This document shows, piece by piece, positions 54,986 through 63,482 of a stretch of 64,000 nt of DNA. Source of the DNA: Caprella mutica (Eukaryota > Arthropoda > Malacostraca > Amphipoda > Caprellidae); contig CANNZV010000267.1 of assembly GCA_947561585.1 (NCBI GenBank), positions 279,933-343,932 of the forward strand. The letters run 5' to 3'. The notes under the pieces were generated by a model that ran no database searches, had not been told where the DNA came from, and was given only the letters and a program-made list of their open reading frames with translations. Position 1 is the stretch's first letter; every line of letters begins with the position of its first letter. The position numbers and the translations under genes are program-made.

Positions 54986-55477
54986 CTAATTCTTTGTGGT
55001 GGTTGGTTGTGTTGTTTCTTGCGGGGCCAAATTACGGAAATACTGGAATTTCCGCTTCAAAATGAAAGCTTTCTTCTTATAATTCATCGAACAGCAAAAA
55101 GTGGTCATTCCATTCGTAACGAGCAAATAATCGACTTGTAAAGGCATATTATACCATGCAATTTGCCGAAAAGTAGTCTGCGAAATCGAAATTTCGGGTG
55201 CTTTGCATTCAATTAGCAACCATGGGCGTGTTTCTTGGTCATAAATTAAAATGTCATAACGCCGTGAAAGTCCATTTATTTTTAGTGTTTTCTCTACCGA
55301 AATACGTTTTACATTGTAGTTTTTTTCATTAATCAACCATAATATCACCAATTGACGCACCAATTCTTCGGGCTGCATCACGAGCCATTTGGAACGAATA
55401 AGACACCTTATGTAGCGTTGCTTTCCATCTTTTTTGACCTTTAGTTGGTCTTGATATTTTAGGAAATTGATGTTCAT
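54986..55477 (-). CDS. HsdR N-terminal-like PD-(D/E)XK nuclease-fold protein
   Basis: This 163-residue protein corresponds to the stand-alone type I restriction enzyme R N-terminal domain common in Bacteroidota. The nuclease core is visible: YDILIYDQETRPWLLIECKAP (D, then E-x-K) and SQTTFRQIAWYNMPLQVDYLLVTNG. No helicase, methylase or specificity subunit is nearby, so it is not a restriction system here. The function is unknown. Confidence 0.82.
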   Translation of the reverse strand: MNINFLKYQDQLKVKKDGKQRYIRCLIRSKWLVMQPEELVRQLVILWLINEKNYNVKRISVEKTLKINGLSRRYDILIYDQETRPWLLIECKAPEISISQTTFRQIAWYNMPLQVDYLLVTNGMTTFCCSMNYKKKAFILKRKFQYFRNLAPQETTQPTTTKN

Positions 55478-55502
55478 TTAGTTTATTTTTCGTGATCTGC
55501 CT

Positions 55503-55581
55503 ATTTTGTGATTTGTGACTTGCCATGTCCCGTAAAAAAAGTCTTTTTTTGAGGGACATGGCAAGTCACAAATCACAAAAT
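55503..55581. repeat. Family G hairpin, copy 2
   Basis: A perfect 29-base inverted repeat (left arm 55503-55531, right arm 55553-55581; inner part CATGTCCC / GGGACATG) encloses a 21-base loop of A run, GTC and T run. The inner arms and loop match copy G1 in inverse orientation; the outer arms differ in sequence but are perfectly self-complementary in each copy. It abuts the DUF1080 remnant. Confidence 0.8.
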
Positions 55582-55586
55582 GTCTT

Positions 55587-55737
55587 ATCGGAAGGCGCAC
55601 TAGAAGCGGGTACCAGGTCTAACTACTTTTGGCACTAGTGTCCAAACTTCCGTGGCTACGGGGTCTGTGATTTGTGCTTGTAAGGTATTGAAAATCAAGC
55701 AGATAACTAAAGTGAGTGTGAGGGAAAATTTATTCAT
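55587..55737 (-). pseudogene. 5' remnant of a DUF1080 (3-keto-disaccharide hydrolase-like) gene
   Basis: From the ATG at 55737 the frame gives a signal peptide (MNKFSLTLTLVICLIF then NTLQAQ) and DPVATEVWTLVPKVVRPG, the characteristic N-terminus of exported DUF1080 proteins. It stops after 45 residues at 55602. In the next frame the family-like PASSAPSD follows, and homology ends where hairpin G2 begins. So the gene is both frameshifted and cut off; the rest, normally 150 residues or more, is absent. Confidence 0.6.
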
Positions 55738-55758
55738 CGTTAGTTTCTTGGCAAGGGC

Positions 55759-56513
55759 CTACCTCAAATACGAAGCCCCATTCAAATCTAAAATTGCGCC
55801 CGTCGTCCAAATAGATTGTTCAGAAGCTAAAATAAAATTGCATTGGCGACTTCCGAAGGTTCGGCTACTCGCTGAAATGGGCTTTGCGAACGGATGCCAT
55901 TTCCGCGCTCGCCATCCAATACTTCTGCTGCCAAATCGGTGCGCACAAAACCCGGCGCAACGGCATTGACCGCTATATTATACTTACCCAATGCCTGCGC
56001 TAATGACTGACTAAGCGCATTCAATCCTGCTTTACTTGCGCCATAAGCAGGCTGTGTCGGTTCGCCTCGGAATGCGCCCCGCGAAGAGACATTGACAATG
56101 TGTCCGCTGCCTTGTTCCATCATGCTTTGGGCTACTTGCCAACACATATTTGCCGCGCCTAACAAATTGACATTCAAGGTTTTATGCCATTCTTTTTGCC
56201 ACATTTGGTAGTCCACTTCATCTATCGGATGAAACTCGTGAACGCCCGCATTATTCACCAATATATCGATTTTTCCAAACTCTCCAAGCACCGCTTCTAC
56301 CAGATTTTCCACTTCTTCGGCATCACCAATATCGGCTTTTACGGCAATATGTCCTTCGCCCGCTAGGCTTTCAATTGTGGTACGGGCGGCATTGCTATTT
56401 TCTCGAAAATTGATAGCTACTCGCGCCCCTGCTGCCGCAAATGCTTGTGCCGTCGCCTGCCCGATGCCGCGCGAACCGCCTGTGATAAGTACCGTTTTGT
56501 GTTGAAAATTCAT
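55759..56513 (-). pseudogene. SDR oxidoreductase gene with one frameshift near the 3' end
   Basis: The product is a classical SDR of about 251 residues: TGGSRGIGQATAQAFAAAG, NNAG, VNVSSRGAFRG with catalytic Ser, YGASK. The annotated frame stops at 55827 in NAILF, but one more T in the TTTT run there would continue to LASEQSIWTTGAILDLNGAS, the usual SDR end, with the stop at 55759. It could be a 3-oxoacyl-ACP-reductase-like enzyme. The missing last 20-odd residues would damage the fold, so the break matters if real. Confidence 0.85.
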
Positions 56514-56648
56514 TGGAATATATAGCTGAATAATGAGTGAGAATGGGTTACTTTTTTAGGTTTTGCAAACATAACGATAGTCATTAAGAATTAATAGGGA
56601 ACGAATTAATAATTGAGAATAAATGAAACAATTATTCTCAAATCAATT

Positions 56649-56822
56649 TTTGAAACCATACAACTTTGAATATATCGCCTATTATATCGCCCCACGGTTA
56701 AAACAGTGGGCTTCCTGTCCGCGTTTTAGTACAAAAAAAGTGTTTTAAGACGCGGACAGGAAAGCCTACCGTTTCAACGGTGGGCGAAAATTAGGATATT
56801 TCATAAGTTGTATGGTTTCAAA
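56649..56822. repeat. Family A inverted-repeat element, copy 2
   Basis: This has the same 174-base length and ends (TTTGAAACCATACAACTT / AAGTTGTATGGTTTCAAA) as the copy at 4886, with the same GC-rich hairpins (CCCACGGTTAAAACAGTGGG and CCTACCGTTTCAACGGTGGG) and GCGGACAGG core. It fills the gap between the SDR and membrane-protein genes. Confidence 0.82.
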
Positions 56823-56827
56823 GCTCA

Positions 56828-57526
56828 TTAGTAATCCTTTTTCTTCAAAAGCTGCCGAATAGACACAAAATGCGTAAACAATACAAGCGGCACTACAAGG
56901 GTAGGCAGCAAGTTAAATGGCGCATGTAAGATGGCGATATTAGGTTGGTCGAAGGCGAATTGTTGAATAGGTAGCTCGGCAGAAAGGGTGGCATTGATAA
57001 CGATAAAAAGTAATAAGCCTAGCGAAATAAAGTTCCAAGCGAGTAAGCCTTTGCGCCCTATTTTGCCTTTAGTATAGCCAAAATAAGCAATAAATGGTGC
57101 GGTGATACCTGCCAAAATATCGAAATTTCTTCCTTCAAAAGTCATTAATTCGGGTACTGCACCATTTAAAAATAACCACAGCAAAACGATTTCTACTGGA
57201 ATGCGGACAATGCTTAAATAAGTCAAATTGACGAGCGGCAAACTGTCTATAAAGGCGCGTCCTTTTTCGGTCGTAAACAGGATAATCATGGTAATAAATG
57301 TCGGTAAAACCCCAAATAAAAAGATGGCTGGCGGGATATTATTCAGGACATTGGATAAGGCTAAAGCGGTCTGAAAAATTGCCCAAACGACTAAACCGCC
57401 TATGATTAGGTGCGCTTTTGAAGTGTGTGTATTTGATTTTTTTAGGGCAATGTAGAACAATATTAAGGTCAATATAGTCGTCAAGGCAAAGGTGACGGAA
57501 ACGTAAATTGGCATATTTGGTAGCAT
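56828..57526 (-). CDS. Multi-pass membrane protein under MarR-type operator
   Basis: This protein (232 residues from the ATG at 57526) has about seven hydrophobic helices (VSVTFALTTILTLILFYIAL, LIIGGLVVWAIFQTALALSN, IFLFGVLPTFITMIILF and others) and no motif I recognise. It lies 55 bases downstream of the MarR gene with the 20-bp palindrome in between, which implies that MarR controls it. An upstream TTG (57556) is open but falls inside the palindrome. Confidence 0.65.
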   Translation of the reverse strand: MLPNMPIYVSVTFALTTILTLILFYIALKKSNTHTSKAHLIIGGLVVWAIFQTALALSNVLNNIPPAIFLFGVLPTFITMIILFTTEKGRAFIDSLPLVNLTYLSIVRIPVEIVLLWLFLNGAVPELMTFEGRNFDILAGITAPFIAYFGYTKGKIGRKGLLAWNFISLGLLLFIVINATLSAELPIQQFAFDQPNIAILHAPFNLLPTLVVPLVLFTHFVSIRQLLKKKDY

Positions 57527-57540
57527 ATTGTTTGAATTCA

Positions 57541-57560
57541 ATACTTGTATATACAAGTAT
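57541..57560. promoter_or_regulatory. MarR operator candidate 1
   Basis: ATACTTGTATATACAAGTAT is a perfect 20-base palindrome 14 bases upstream of the membrane-protein ATG. A near-identical site precedes the marR gene itself. Confidence 0.72.
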
Positions 57561-57581
57561 ATGGTTAAAAAAAATTGACTT

Positions 57582-58052
57582 TTATGATTTTAAATCGAGT
57601 AGATTATCTTTTATTGCAGCAATTAACACGTCAATATGTTGAATATTAAATTGCCCTAAAATAGCTTCTACTTTATGGTGCAATTGTTCCCAAATCGGCG
57701 CAATTTCCTCCATTAAAGCATAGCCTGCTGCCGTCATTTCTAGCACCGAATAGCGTGGGTCTTCGCCTTTTGTTTTTATTACCCAGCCTTTATCTATTAG
57801 CTTCTTTAAATCGCGGCTCATCGTAGATTGGTCAAGCACTAGCCTATCTGCAATTGCTTTTTGATGGATGTGTTTTTTCTTTCCAATAATGAACAAAATA
57901 GTCACCATACTACCTCGCAAACCAAAGGGTTTAAATTTTTCCATATACGCTGAATTAATCATGCGGTGCAAGCGACGTAATTTGCCATTGACACAAAACT
58001 GTGGTTGAATGCGGTCGAAGTTAGGTGTAGCTATTTTTTGATTGGAATTCAT
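57582..58052 (-). CDS. MarR-family transcriptional regulator
   Basis: This regulator (156 residues from the ATG at 58052) has the MarR winged helix: GSMVTILFIIGKKKHIHQKAIADRLVLDQSTMSRDLKKLIDKGWV followed by the wing RYSVLEMTAAGYALMEE. Two matching 20-base palindromes, one upstream of itself and one upstream of the next gene, suggest that it represses both until a ligand binds. The frame extends to 58145 but that part does not resemble the family. Confidence 0.87.
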   Translation of the reverse strand: MNSNQKIATPNFDRIQPQFCVNGKLRRLHRMINSAYMEKFKPFGLRGSMVTILFIIGKKKHIHQKAIADRLVLDQSTMSRDLKKLIDKGWVIKTKGEDPRYSVLEMTAAGYALMEEIAPIWEQLHHKVEAILGQFNIQHIDVLIAAIKDNLLDLKS

Positions 58053-58071
58053 AAGGTAAAGGTGTAGCAAA

Positions 58072-58091
58072 ATAATTGTATATGCAAGTAT
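58072..58091. promoter_or_regulatory. MarR operator candidate 2
   Basis: ATAATTGTATATGCAAGTAT matches site 1 in 18 of 20 bases and lies 19 bases upstream of the marR ATG, consistent with autoregulation. Confidence 0.7.
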
Positions 58092-58324
58092 ATTTGCTTT
58101 AATTTTCATTTTACCTGCTTTTCGACCTCTCGGGTCGAAAAGCACTTTATAGTGACTTAAATTATAAAAGATTGCAATTCCTAATTCCTAATTACGCTAT
58201 TCTGCGAATAATTCGTTTTATTTGTGCGTTAAAATTAATTGGTCTAGATAGATGGCTACCTTACTATTCAATCATTCTGTCCATCTATCGTTCCATCATT
58301 ATATTCTCAAATATCATCCATTTT

Positions 58325-60538
58325 ATGAAAAAAGTACTTTTGTTCACATTATTGGTGGCTGTTTTTGCACCCACTTTTACGCATGCCCAACAAAAAACAG
58401 CGATTTCGTTAGAAGACATTTGGCAAGACTATAAGTTCTTTCCGAAGCGCATTCCTGGCTTTAATTTTCAGAATGACGGCAAGCACTATACACGCCAAGA
58501 GAAAGGTAAAATTCAGCAATATGACTTGACTACAGGCAAGCAAACGATTACCATATTGGATGCCGAAAAACTCAAAGGTCGCAACGGCTTTAGCGGCAAT
58601 ATGGACAGCTATGAATTTAGTGCTGATGAAGATAAAATGATGATTACTTCAGAAACCGAAAGCATTTATAGGCACTCTTCTCGCTCCAATTTTTGGGTGT
58701 GGGATAAATCAGAATTGTGGCCCGTATATGAAGATGGCAAAGTGCGCTATGCAACCTTTAATCCGAAAGCAAATAAAGTAGCTTTTGTGTTTGATAATGA
58801 CCTGTATATCAAAGACTTAGCGACGATGAAAGTGACGCAAATTACAACAGATGGTAAGCAAAATGAGATTATAAATGGCGCGACAGATTGGGTGTATGAG
58901 GAAGAATTTACGATTTGGAAAGGCTTTGAATGGTCGCCAGATGGCAATAAATTGGCTTATTATCGCTTTGATGAAACGGCGGTAAAAGAGTTTACGATGA
59001 CCAATTACAATGACGAAATGTATCCTGAATATGTGACCTTTAAGTACCCAAAAGTAGGCGAAAAAAATTCGGAAGTCAGCATTCATATTTATAATTTAGA
59101 AACGCTAAAAACAGCGACAGTTGACCTTGGTGATAAGAAAGATATGTATGTGCCACGCATCAAATGGTCGCCCGACCCGAACCAATTGGTGGTCTTTCAT
59201 ATGAACCGCCATCAGAATGAATTGGAGTTGTTAATGGCGGATGGTCGCACTGGAAAAACGACGACTTTACTGAAAGAAGAGAATAAATATTATATAGATA
59301 TTCACGATAATTTGACCTTTTTGAAAGGCGGCAAACAGTTCGTTTGGACGAGCGAAAAAAGTGGTTATAATCACATTTATTTGCATACGATTGGCGGAAA
59401 AATAATGCCTTTGACACAGGGCGAATGGGAAGTAACCGACTTTTATGGTATAGATGAAGCGAATGGTATGGTCTATTATCAAGCCGCAAAAGAGCAGCCG
59501 CAACAACGCGAAATTTATGGTCGCAGTCTTAAAGGAAAAAAAGAAATCAAGCTCGCTAAAGAAGCGGGTTGGAATGGCGCACAGTTTAGCAGCACGCATG
59601 ATTACTACGTTTTGACGCATTCGACGGCAAATAAAGCACCAACTTATGGCGTATATGACCGCAGCGGAAAATTGGTGCGTAGCCTAGAAGACAATCACAA
59701 TATGGCGCAATTGCAGTCGGCATATAATGCCGTGCCTTTAGAATTTTTTGACTTCAAAACCAGCGAAGGCGTTGATTTGAATGGTTATATGATTAAGCCT
59801 AATGACTTTGATGCCAACAAAAAATATCCGGTTTTCATGTATTTATATGGCGGACCTGGCAGTCAGCAAGTGACAGATAGTTGGAAAGGACAAAATTACT
59901 GGTGGTTTCAAATGTTGGCGCAGCAGGGGTATATTGTAGCCTGTGTGGACAATCGCGGTACGGGCGGACGTGGTGAGGAATTTAAGAAAATGACTTACCA
60001 AAACTTAGGACATTTTGAAACAATTGACCAAATAGAAGCGGCAAAATATCTCGGCAACTTGAAATATACGGACAAAAACCGCGTCGGTATTTTCGGTTGG
60101 TCCTATGGTGGCTACATGAGTAGCTTGTGTCTTTTGAAAGGAAATGACGTCTTTAAAGCAGCCATTGCCGTTGCTCCCGTGACGAGTTGGAAGTGGTATG
60201 ATAGCATTTATACGGAGCGATATATGCGTACTTTGGAGGAAAATCCGGCTGGTTATGCAGACAATTCACCTGTTTATTTTGCTGACCGACTGAAAGGAAA
60301 TTATCTTTTAGTACACGGTATGGGCGATGATAATGTGCATTTTCAGCACACCGCAGAAATGGCTAATGCGCTCATAAAAGCCAATAAACAATACGATACT
60401 TACTTTTATCCGAATAGAAACCATGGTATACATGGCGGCGTGACGCGCTTGCATTTGTATCAAAAAATGACTGACTTTTTGCAGGATAATTTGATGGAAG
60501 ATACTGCGCCTGTTGGGGAGGATAAGACAAAACCGTAA
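58325..60538 (+). CDS. S9 family dipeptidyl peptidase IV-like serine protease
   Basis: This secreted peptidase (737 residues from the ATG at 58325) has a signal peptide ending at THAQ, a beta-propeller DPP-IV N-terminal domain (DWVYEEEFTIWKGFEWSPDG, the exopeptidase double-Glu region) and a C-terminal alpha/beta hydrolase with GWSYGGYMS (nucleophile Ser), HGMGDDNVH (Asp) and RNHGIHGG (His). It should release X-Pro dipeptides. The frame begins at 58172, but the upstream 51 residues are not family-like. Confidence 0.93.
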   Translation: MKKVLLFTLLVAVFAPTFTHAQQKTAISLEDIWQDYKFFPKRIPGFNFQNDGKHYTRQEKGKIQQYDLTTGKQTITILDAEKLKGRNGFSGNMDSYEFSADEDKMMITSETESIYRHSSRSNFWVWDKSELWPVYEDGKVRYATFNPKANKVAFVFDNDLYIKDLATMKVTQITTDGKQNEIINGATDWVYEEEFTIWKGFEWSPDGNKLAYYRFDETAVKEFTMTNYNDEMYPEYVTFKYPKVGEKNSEVSIHIYNLETLKTATVDLGDKKDMYVPRIKWSPDPNQLVVFHMNRHQNELELLMADGRTGKTTTLLKEENKYYIDIHDNLTFLKGGKQFVWTSEKSGYNHIYLHTIGGKIMPLTQGEWEVTDFYGIDEANGMVYYQAAKEQPQQREIYGRSLKGKKEIKLAKEAGWNGAQFSSTHDYYVLTHSTANKAPTYGVYDRSGKLVRSLEDNHNMAQLQSAYNAVPLEFFDFKTSEGVDLNGYMIKPNDFDANKKYPVFMYLYGGPGSQQVTDSWKGQNYWWFQMLAQQGYIVACVDNRGTGGRGEEFKKMTYQNLGHFETIDQIEAAKYLGNLKYTDKNRVGIFGWSYGGYMSSLCLLKGNDVFKAAIAVAPVTSWKWYDSIYTERYMRTLEENPAGYADNSPVYFADRLKGNYLLVHGMGDDNVHFQHTAEMANALIKANKQYDTYFYPNRNHGIHGGVTRLHLYQKMTDFLQDNLMEDTAPVGEDKTKP

Positions 60539-60716
60539 GAAAGAATGTACGATTTTAGAGGTACGATTTACGTGATTTAGACTTTAAACAAAATCTGTGT
60601 TGAATAGTGCCATATTTGAATACTTTATACAAACCTATATAGCTCTCAACTATTTACAAAAAAGCGTGCACATGTTTACGCCGTCGAGCGTAAACCGTTT
60701 ACCGTAAAATATAAAC

Positions 60717-61136
60717 ATGAAAAATATACTATTTCTAGCGATTGCAGCGATTTTTTGCTTATTTGCTTGTAAAAATAAAGCAGCAGATAGCATGATAAAA
60801 GTGCCTTTGGGTGAGCCATTTGAATTGAGCGAAAATATGTTAGCGAAGGTCAAAAAAGCAAAGACCAACATTCATTTTTTGGAAGTAAAAGAAGACAGTC
60901 GTTGTCCGACAGGCGCAAATTGTGTGTGGGAAGGACAAGTAACCGCACGCTTTATCGTCAATGTGGATACCGTTGATATTACGATGCGTGGCGTGACGGA
61001 AACGTCGGAAAATGTGGGCGAATATGATATTAAATTACTAGAAATCAATCCTTATCCAAGCATCGATAAGTCGGAGGAAAAGCCGCCTTATAGTGTGAAG
61101 TTGCAAGTGGAGGAGCAGGTGCTGCGCATGGACTAG
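60717..61136 (+). CDS. Small lipoprotein of unknown function
   Basis: This 139-residue protein has a lipobox (LFAC, Cys18) and a beta-rich body with EDSRCPTGANCVWEGQVTARF, which contains two Cys that may form a disulfide. Similar small lipoproteins with a CPTGAxCVWEG motif are common in Bacteroidota, but I know of no function. It follows the peptidase gene by 178 bases on the same strand. Confidence 0.72.
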   Translation: MKNILFLAIAAIFCLFACKNKAADSMIKVPLGEPFELSENMLAKVKKAKTNIHFLEVKEDSRCPTGANCVWEGQVTARFIVNVDTVDITMRGVTETSENVGEYDIKLLEINPYPSIDKSEEKPPYSVKLQVEEQVLRMD

Positions 61137-61247
61137 TCTCTTGTTGGGTGACAAATTCAGATTATCTAAGTTTCCTGTTCCATATATCAGAGAATATAAA
61201 TCTTCTTCAGCCTGTTCGTTAGCCCTTGTTTTCATTGGGAAAATACG

Positions 61248-61281
61248 AATATAGAGGAGGATTTATATCCTCCTCTATATT
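61248..61281. repeat. Perfect hairpin before nadD
   Basis: AATATAGAGGAGGAT and ATCCTCCTCTATATT form a 15-base perfect inverted repeat with a 4-base loop, 44 bases before the nadD start and followed by a pyrimidine-rich stretch. It may end transcription from upstream or structure the nadD leader. Confidence 0.65.
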
Positions 61282-61324
61282 GTCCTTCTTTTCTCTTTTT
61301 TCTCTCAATTTTTTCTTTCAAAAC

Positions 61325-61897
61325 ATGAAAATAGGCTTATTCTTTGGCTCGTTCAATCCAGTCCATGTAGGGCATTTAATTATTGCCAATCATATGGCGA
61401 CGCAGACCGATTTGCAAGAAATTTGGATGGTCGTCAGCCCGCATAATCCACTCAAAAAGAAGGCAACTTTAGCGCGTGATTATGACCGTTTGCATTTGGT
61501 GCGCTTGGCGGTAGATAGTAATCCTAAATTACGCGCATCCAATGTTGAATTTGATTTACCCAAACCTTCTTATACGGTTGATACACTTGCTTATTTGCGC
61601 GAAAAACATCCGACGAAAGACTTTGTGCTCATTATGGGCGGCGATAGTTTAGCGACTTTGCATAAGTGGAAAAACTATGAAATATTGCTACGTGATTATG
61701 AGATTTATGTCTATCAACGTCCGTCTTATGATTTGGGCGAACTGCAGACGCATCCGAGTGTAAAGCTATTTGAAGCCCCTTTGATGCAGATTTCGGCGAG
61801 TTATATTCGGAAGTGTATTCAGGCAGGGAAGTCGGTAGAATACTTGGTTTCTGAGCCTGTTTTTAAGTATTTGGAGAGTAGTGGAATGTATAGATGA
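61325..61897 (+). CDS. nadD: Nicotinate-nucleotide adenylyltransferase
   Basis: This enzyme (190 residues from the ATG at 61325) converts nicotinate mononucleotide to deamido-NAD. It has the nucleotidyltransferase start KIGLFFGSFNPVHVGHLIIA (HxGH motif), VVSPHNPLKK, FVLIMGGDSLATLHKWKNYE and the C-terminal MQISASYIRKCIQAGKSVEYLV (ISxTxxR-like). The frame opens at 61226, but the upstream residues do not fit. Confidence 0.93.
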   Translation: MKIGLFFGSFNPVHVGHLIIANHMATQTDLQEIWMVVSPHNPLKKKATLARDYDRLHLVRLAVDSNPKLRASNVEFDLPKPSYTVDTLAYLREKHPTKDFVLIMGGDSLATLHKWKNYEILLRDYEIYVYQRPSYDLGELQTHPSVKLFEAPLMQISASYIRKCIQAGKSVEYLVSEPVFKYLESSGMYR

Positions 61898-61932
61898 TGC
61901 GGAGTTATAAACAGTGATATTATCGAAAAAAA

Positions 61933-61970
61933 GGTTCTTTGACCACAATGGGCATTGTGGTCAAAGAACC
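61933..61970 (-). terminator. Hairpin terminator between nadD and pgk
   Basis: GGTTCTTTGACCACAATG pairs perfectly with CATTGTGGTCAAAGAACC over a 2-base loop. On the minus strand a T run follows, so it should end the pgk transcript. The arm shares GGTTCTTTGAC with family B elements. Confidence 0.75.
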
Positions 61971-62063
61971 AAAAAACTTCCGTAACAGGGGATAATCAAC
62001 TGATAGTCAAGTCTTTAATATATGTGGGCTGTCCGTTCCTAAGCATAACTTCCGTTCATCGTT

Positions 62064-63266
62064 TTATCCACGAATAGCCTTAATACCTGGCAATTCTTTC
62101 CCTTCCAAAAATTCTAACATGGCGCCACCGCCAGTCGAAACATAGCTGACCTCATCCGATAAGCCCATTTGATTGACAGCTGCAACAGAATCTCCACCAC
62201 CTACTAAAGAAAAACTGCCATTTTTAGTCGCTGCAGCTACTGCTTCTGCGATAGCTTTAGTGCCATCAGCGAAAGCTTCCATTTCAAAAACGCCCATAGG
62301 TCCGTTCCATAAAATGGTTTTAGAATTCATGATAGCAGTTGCAAATGCAGTTTGTGCTTTGCTACCAATATCCAAGCCCATCCATCCATCAGCAATTTTG
62401 TCGCTGTTAACAACTTGTGTAGCAGCATCTGCCGCAAATTTATCTGCACATACGCTATCTGCGGGCAATAATAATTGCACGCCTTTTTCAGCGGCTTTAG
62501 CGAGTAGAGTAGTGGCCAATTCGATTTTATCTTCCTCCACTAAAGAGTTACCCGTTTCGCCGCCTTGCGCTCTAAAAAAGGTATAAGCCATACCACCACC
62601 AACGATGATGTTATCCGCGAAATCAAGCAATTTTTCTAATAAACCAATTTTGTCAGACACCTTTGCGCCACCAACAATTGCTGTCAAAGGACGTTCTGCA
62701 TGATGCAATACTTTCTCGGCATTTTGGATTTCTTTATCCATCAATAAGCCGAATGTTTTCTGGTCATTTTCAAAGTAATTTGCAACCGTTGTCGTTGAAG
62801 CATGGGCGCGGTGAGCCGTTCCGAATGCGTCATTGACATAGACATCGCCTAGTTTTGACATTGCTTCAGCTAAGTCTGCATCGCCTTTTGATTCGCCTAT
62901 ATTAAAGCGTGTATTTTCGAGCAAAAGTACTTCTCCCATGGGCAAATTAGCAGCCATTTTAGTTGCTTTTTCACCTATTGTTTCTTCACAAAAATGCACT
63001 TTAGTACCCAATACATCCGACAAATAGCGCACTAAATGACGCAAAGTGAATTTTTCGATATTGATATCGCCATTCTCTAATTTCTTTTTCTGCGGACGAC
63101 CTAAATGAGACATCAAAACAACTGCTCCTCCGTCCTTCAAAATATGCTGAATAGTTGGTAATGCTTTCTGAATGCGGGTATCGTCTGTGATTTTGTAATC
63201 GCTATTTAAAGGCACATTAAAATCAACACGAACGAGAGCTTTTTTATTAGAAAAATTAATGGTCAT
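62064..63266 (-). CDS. pgk: Phosphoglycerate kinase
   Basis: This 400-residue glycolytic enzyme shows ALVRVDFNVPLN, LMSHLGRPQKKK, LLLENTRFNIGESKGD, NDAFGTAHRAHAST, IVGGAKVSDKIGLLEKL, WNGPMGVFE and the nucleotide site VGGGDSVAAVNQMG. It lies downstream of the GAPDH gene on the same strand, the usual glycolytic pairing, although a terminator-like hairpin separates them. Confidence 0.97.
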   Translation of the reverse strand: MTINFSNKKALVRVDFNVPLNSDYKITDDTRIQKALPTIQHILKDGGAVVLMSHLGRPQKKKLENGDINIEKFTLRHLVRYLSDVLGTKVHFCEETIGEKATKMAANLPMGEVLLLENTRFNIGESKGDADLAEAMSKLGDVYVNDAFGTAHRAHASTTTVANYFENDQKTFGLLMDKEIQNAEKVLHHAERPLTAIVGGAKVSDKIGLLEKLLDFADNIIVGGGMAYTFFRAQGGETGNSLVEEDKIELATTLLAKAAEKGVQLLLPADSVCADKFAADAATQVVNSDKIADGWMGLDIGSKAQTAFATAIMNSKTILWNGPMGVFEMEAFADGTKAIAEAVAAATKNGSFSLVGGGDSVAAVNQMGLSDEVSYVSTGGGAMLEFLEGKELPGIKAIRG

Positions 63267-63382
63267 TTTATTGAATTAGAAATTAGGAATTAAAAATTAA
63301 GAATGACTAAACCGAAGCATAGTCCTAAATTTTTGCGAATGCAAAAGTATTAAAAAGTAGGAGCAAATTAGTCGCCTAAATT

Positions 63383-63422
63383 AAAAAAGTAAGCCCCAGA
63401 TGATACTAAAGGCTTACTTTTT
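63383..63422 (-). terminator. Terminator after the GAPDH gene
   Basis: AAAAAAGTAAGCC pairs with GGCTTACTTTTT around a 15-base loop, about 60 bases beyond the GAPDH stop. It suggests that pgk has its own promoter or relies on readthrough. Confidence 0.7.
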
Positions 63423-63482
63423 ACAACAGCCAAATTGCTGCTATTATGTATGGTGTTCGTCGAAACGTTCACCAGTGTTGAA

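Noticed and set aside
54986..55477. Type I restriction-modification system.
   Set aside because: Only a stand-alone N-terminal HsdR-like domain is present; no helicase, methylase or specificity gene accompanies it.
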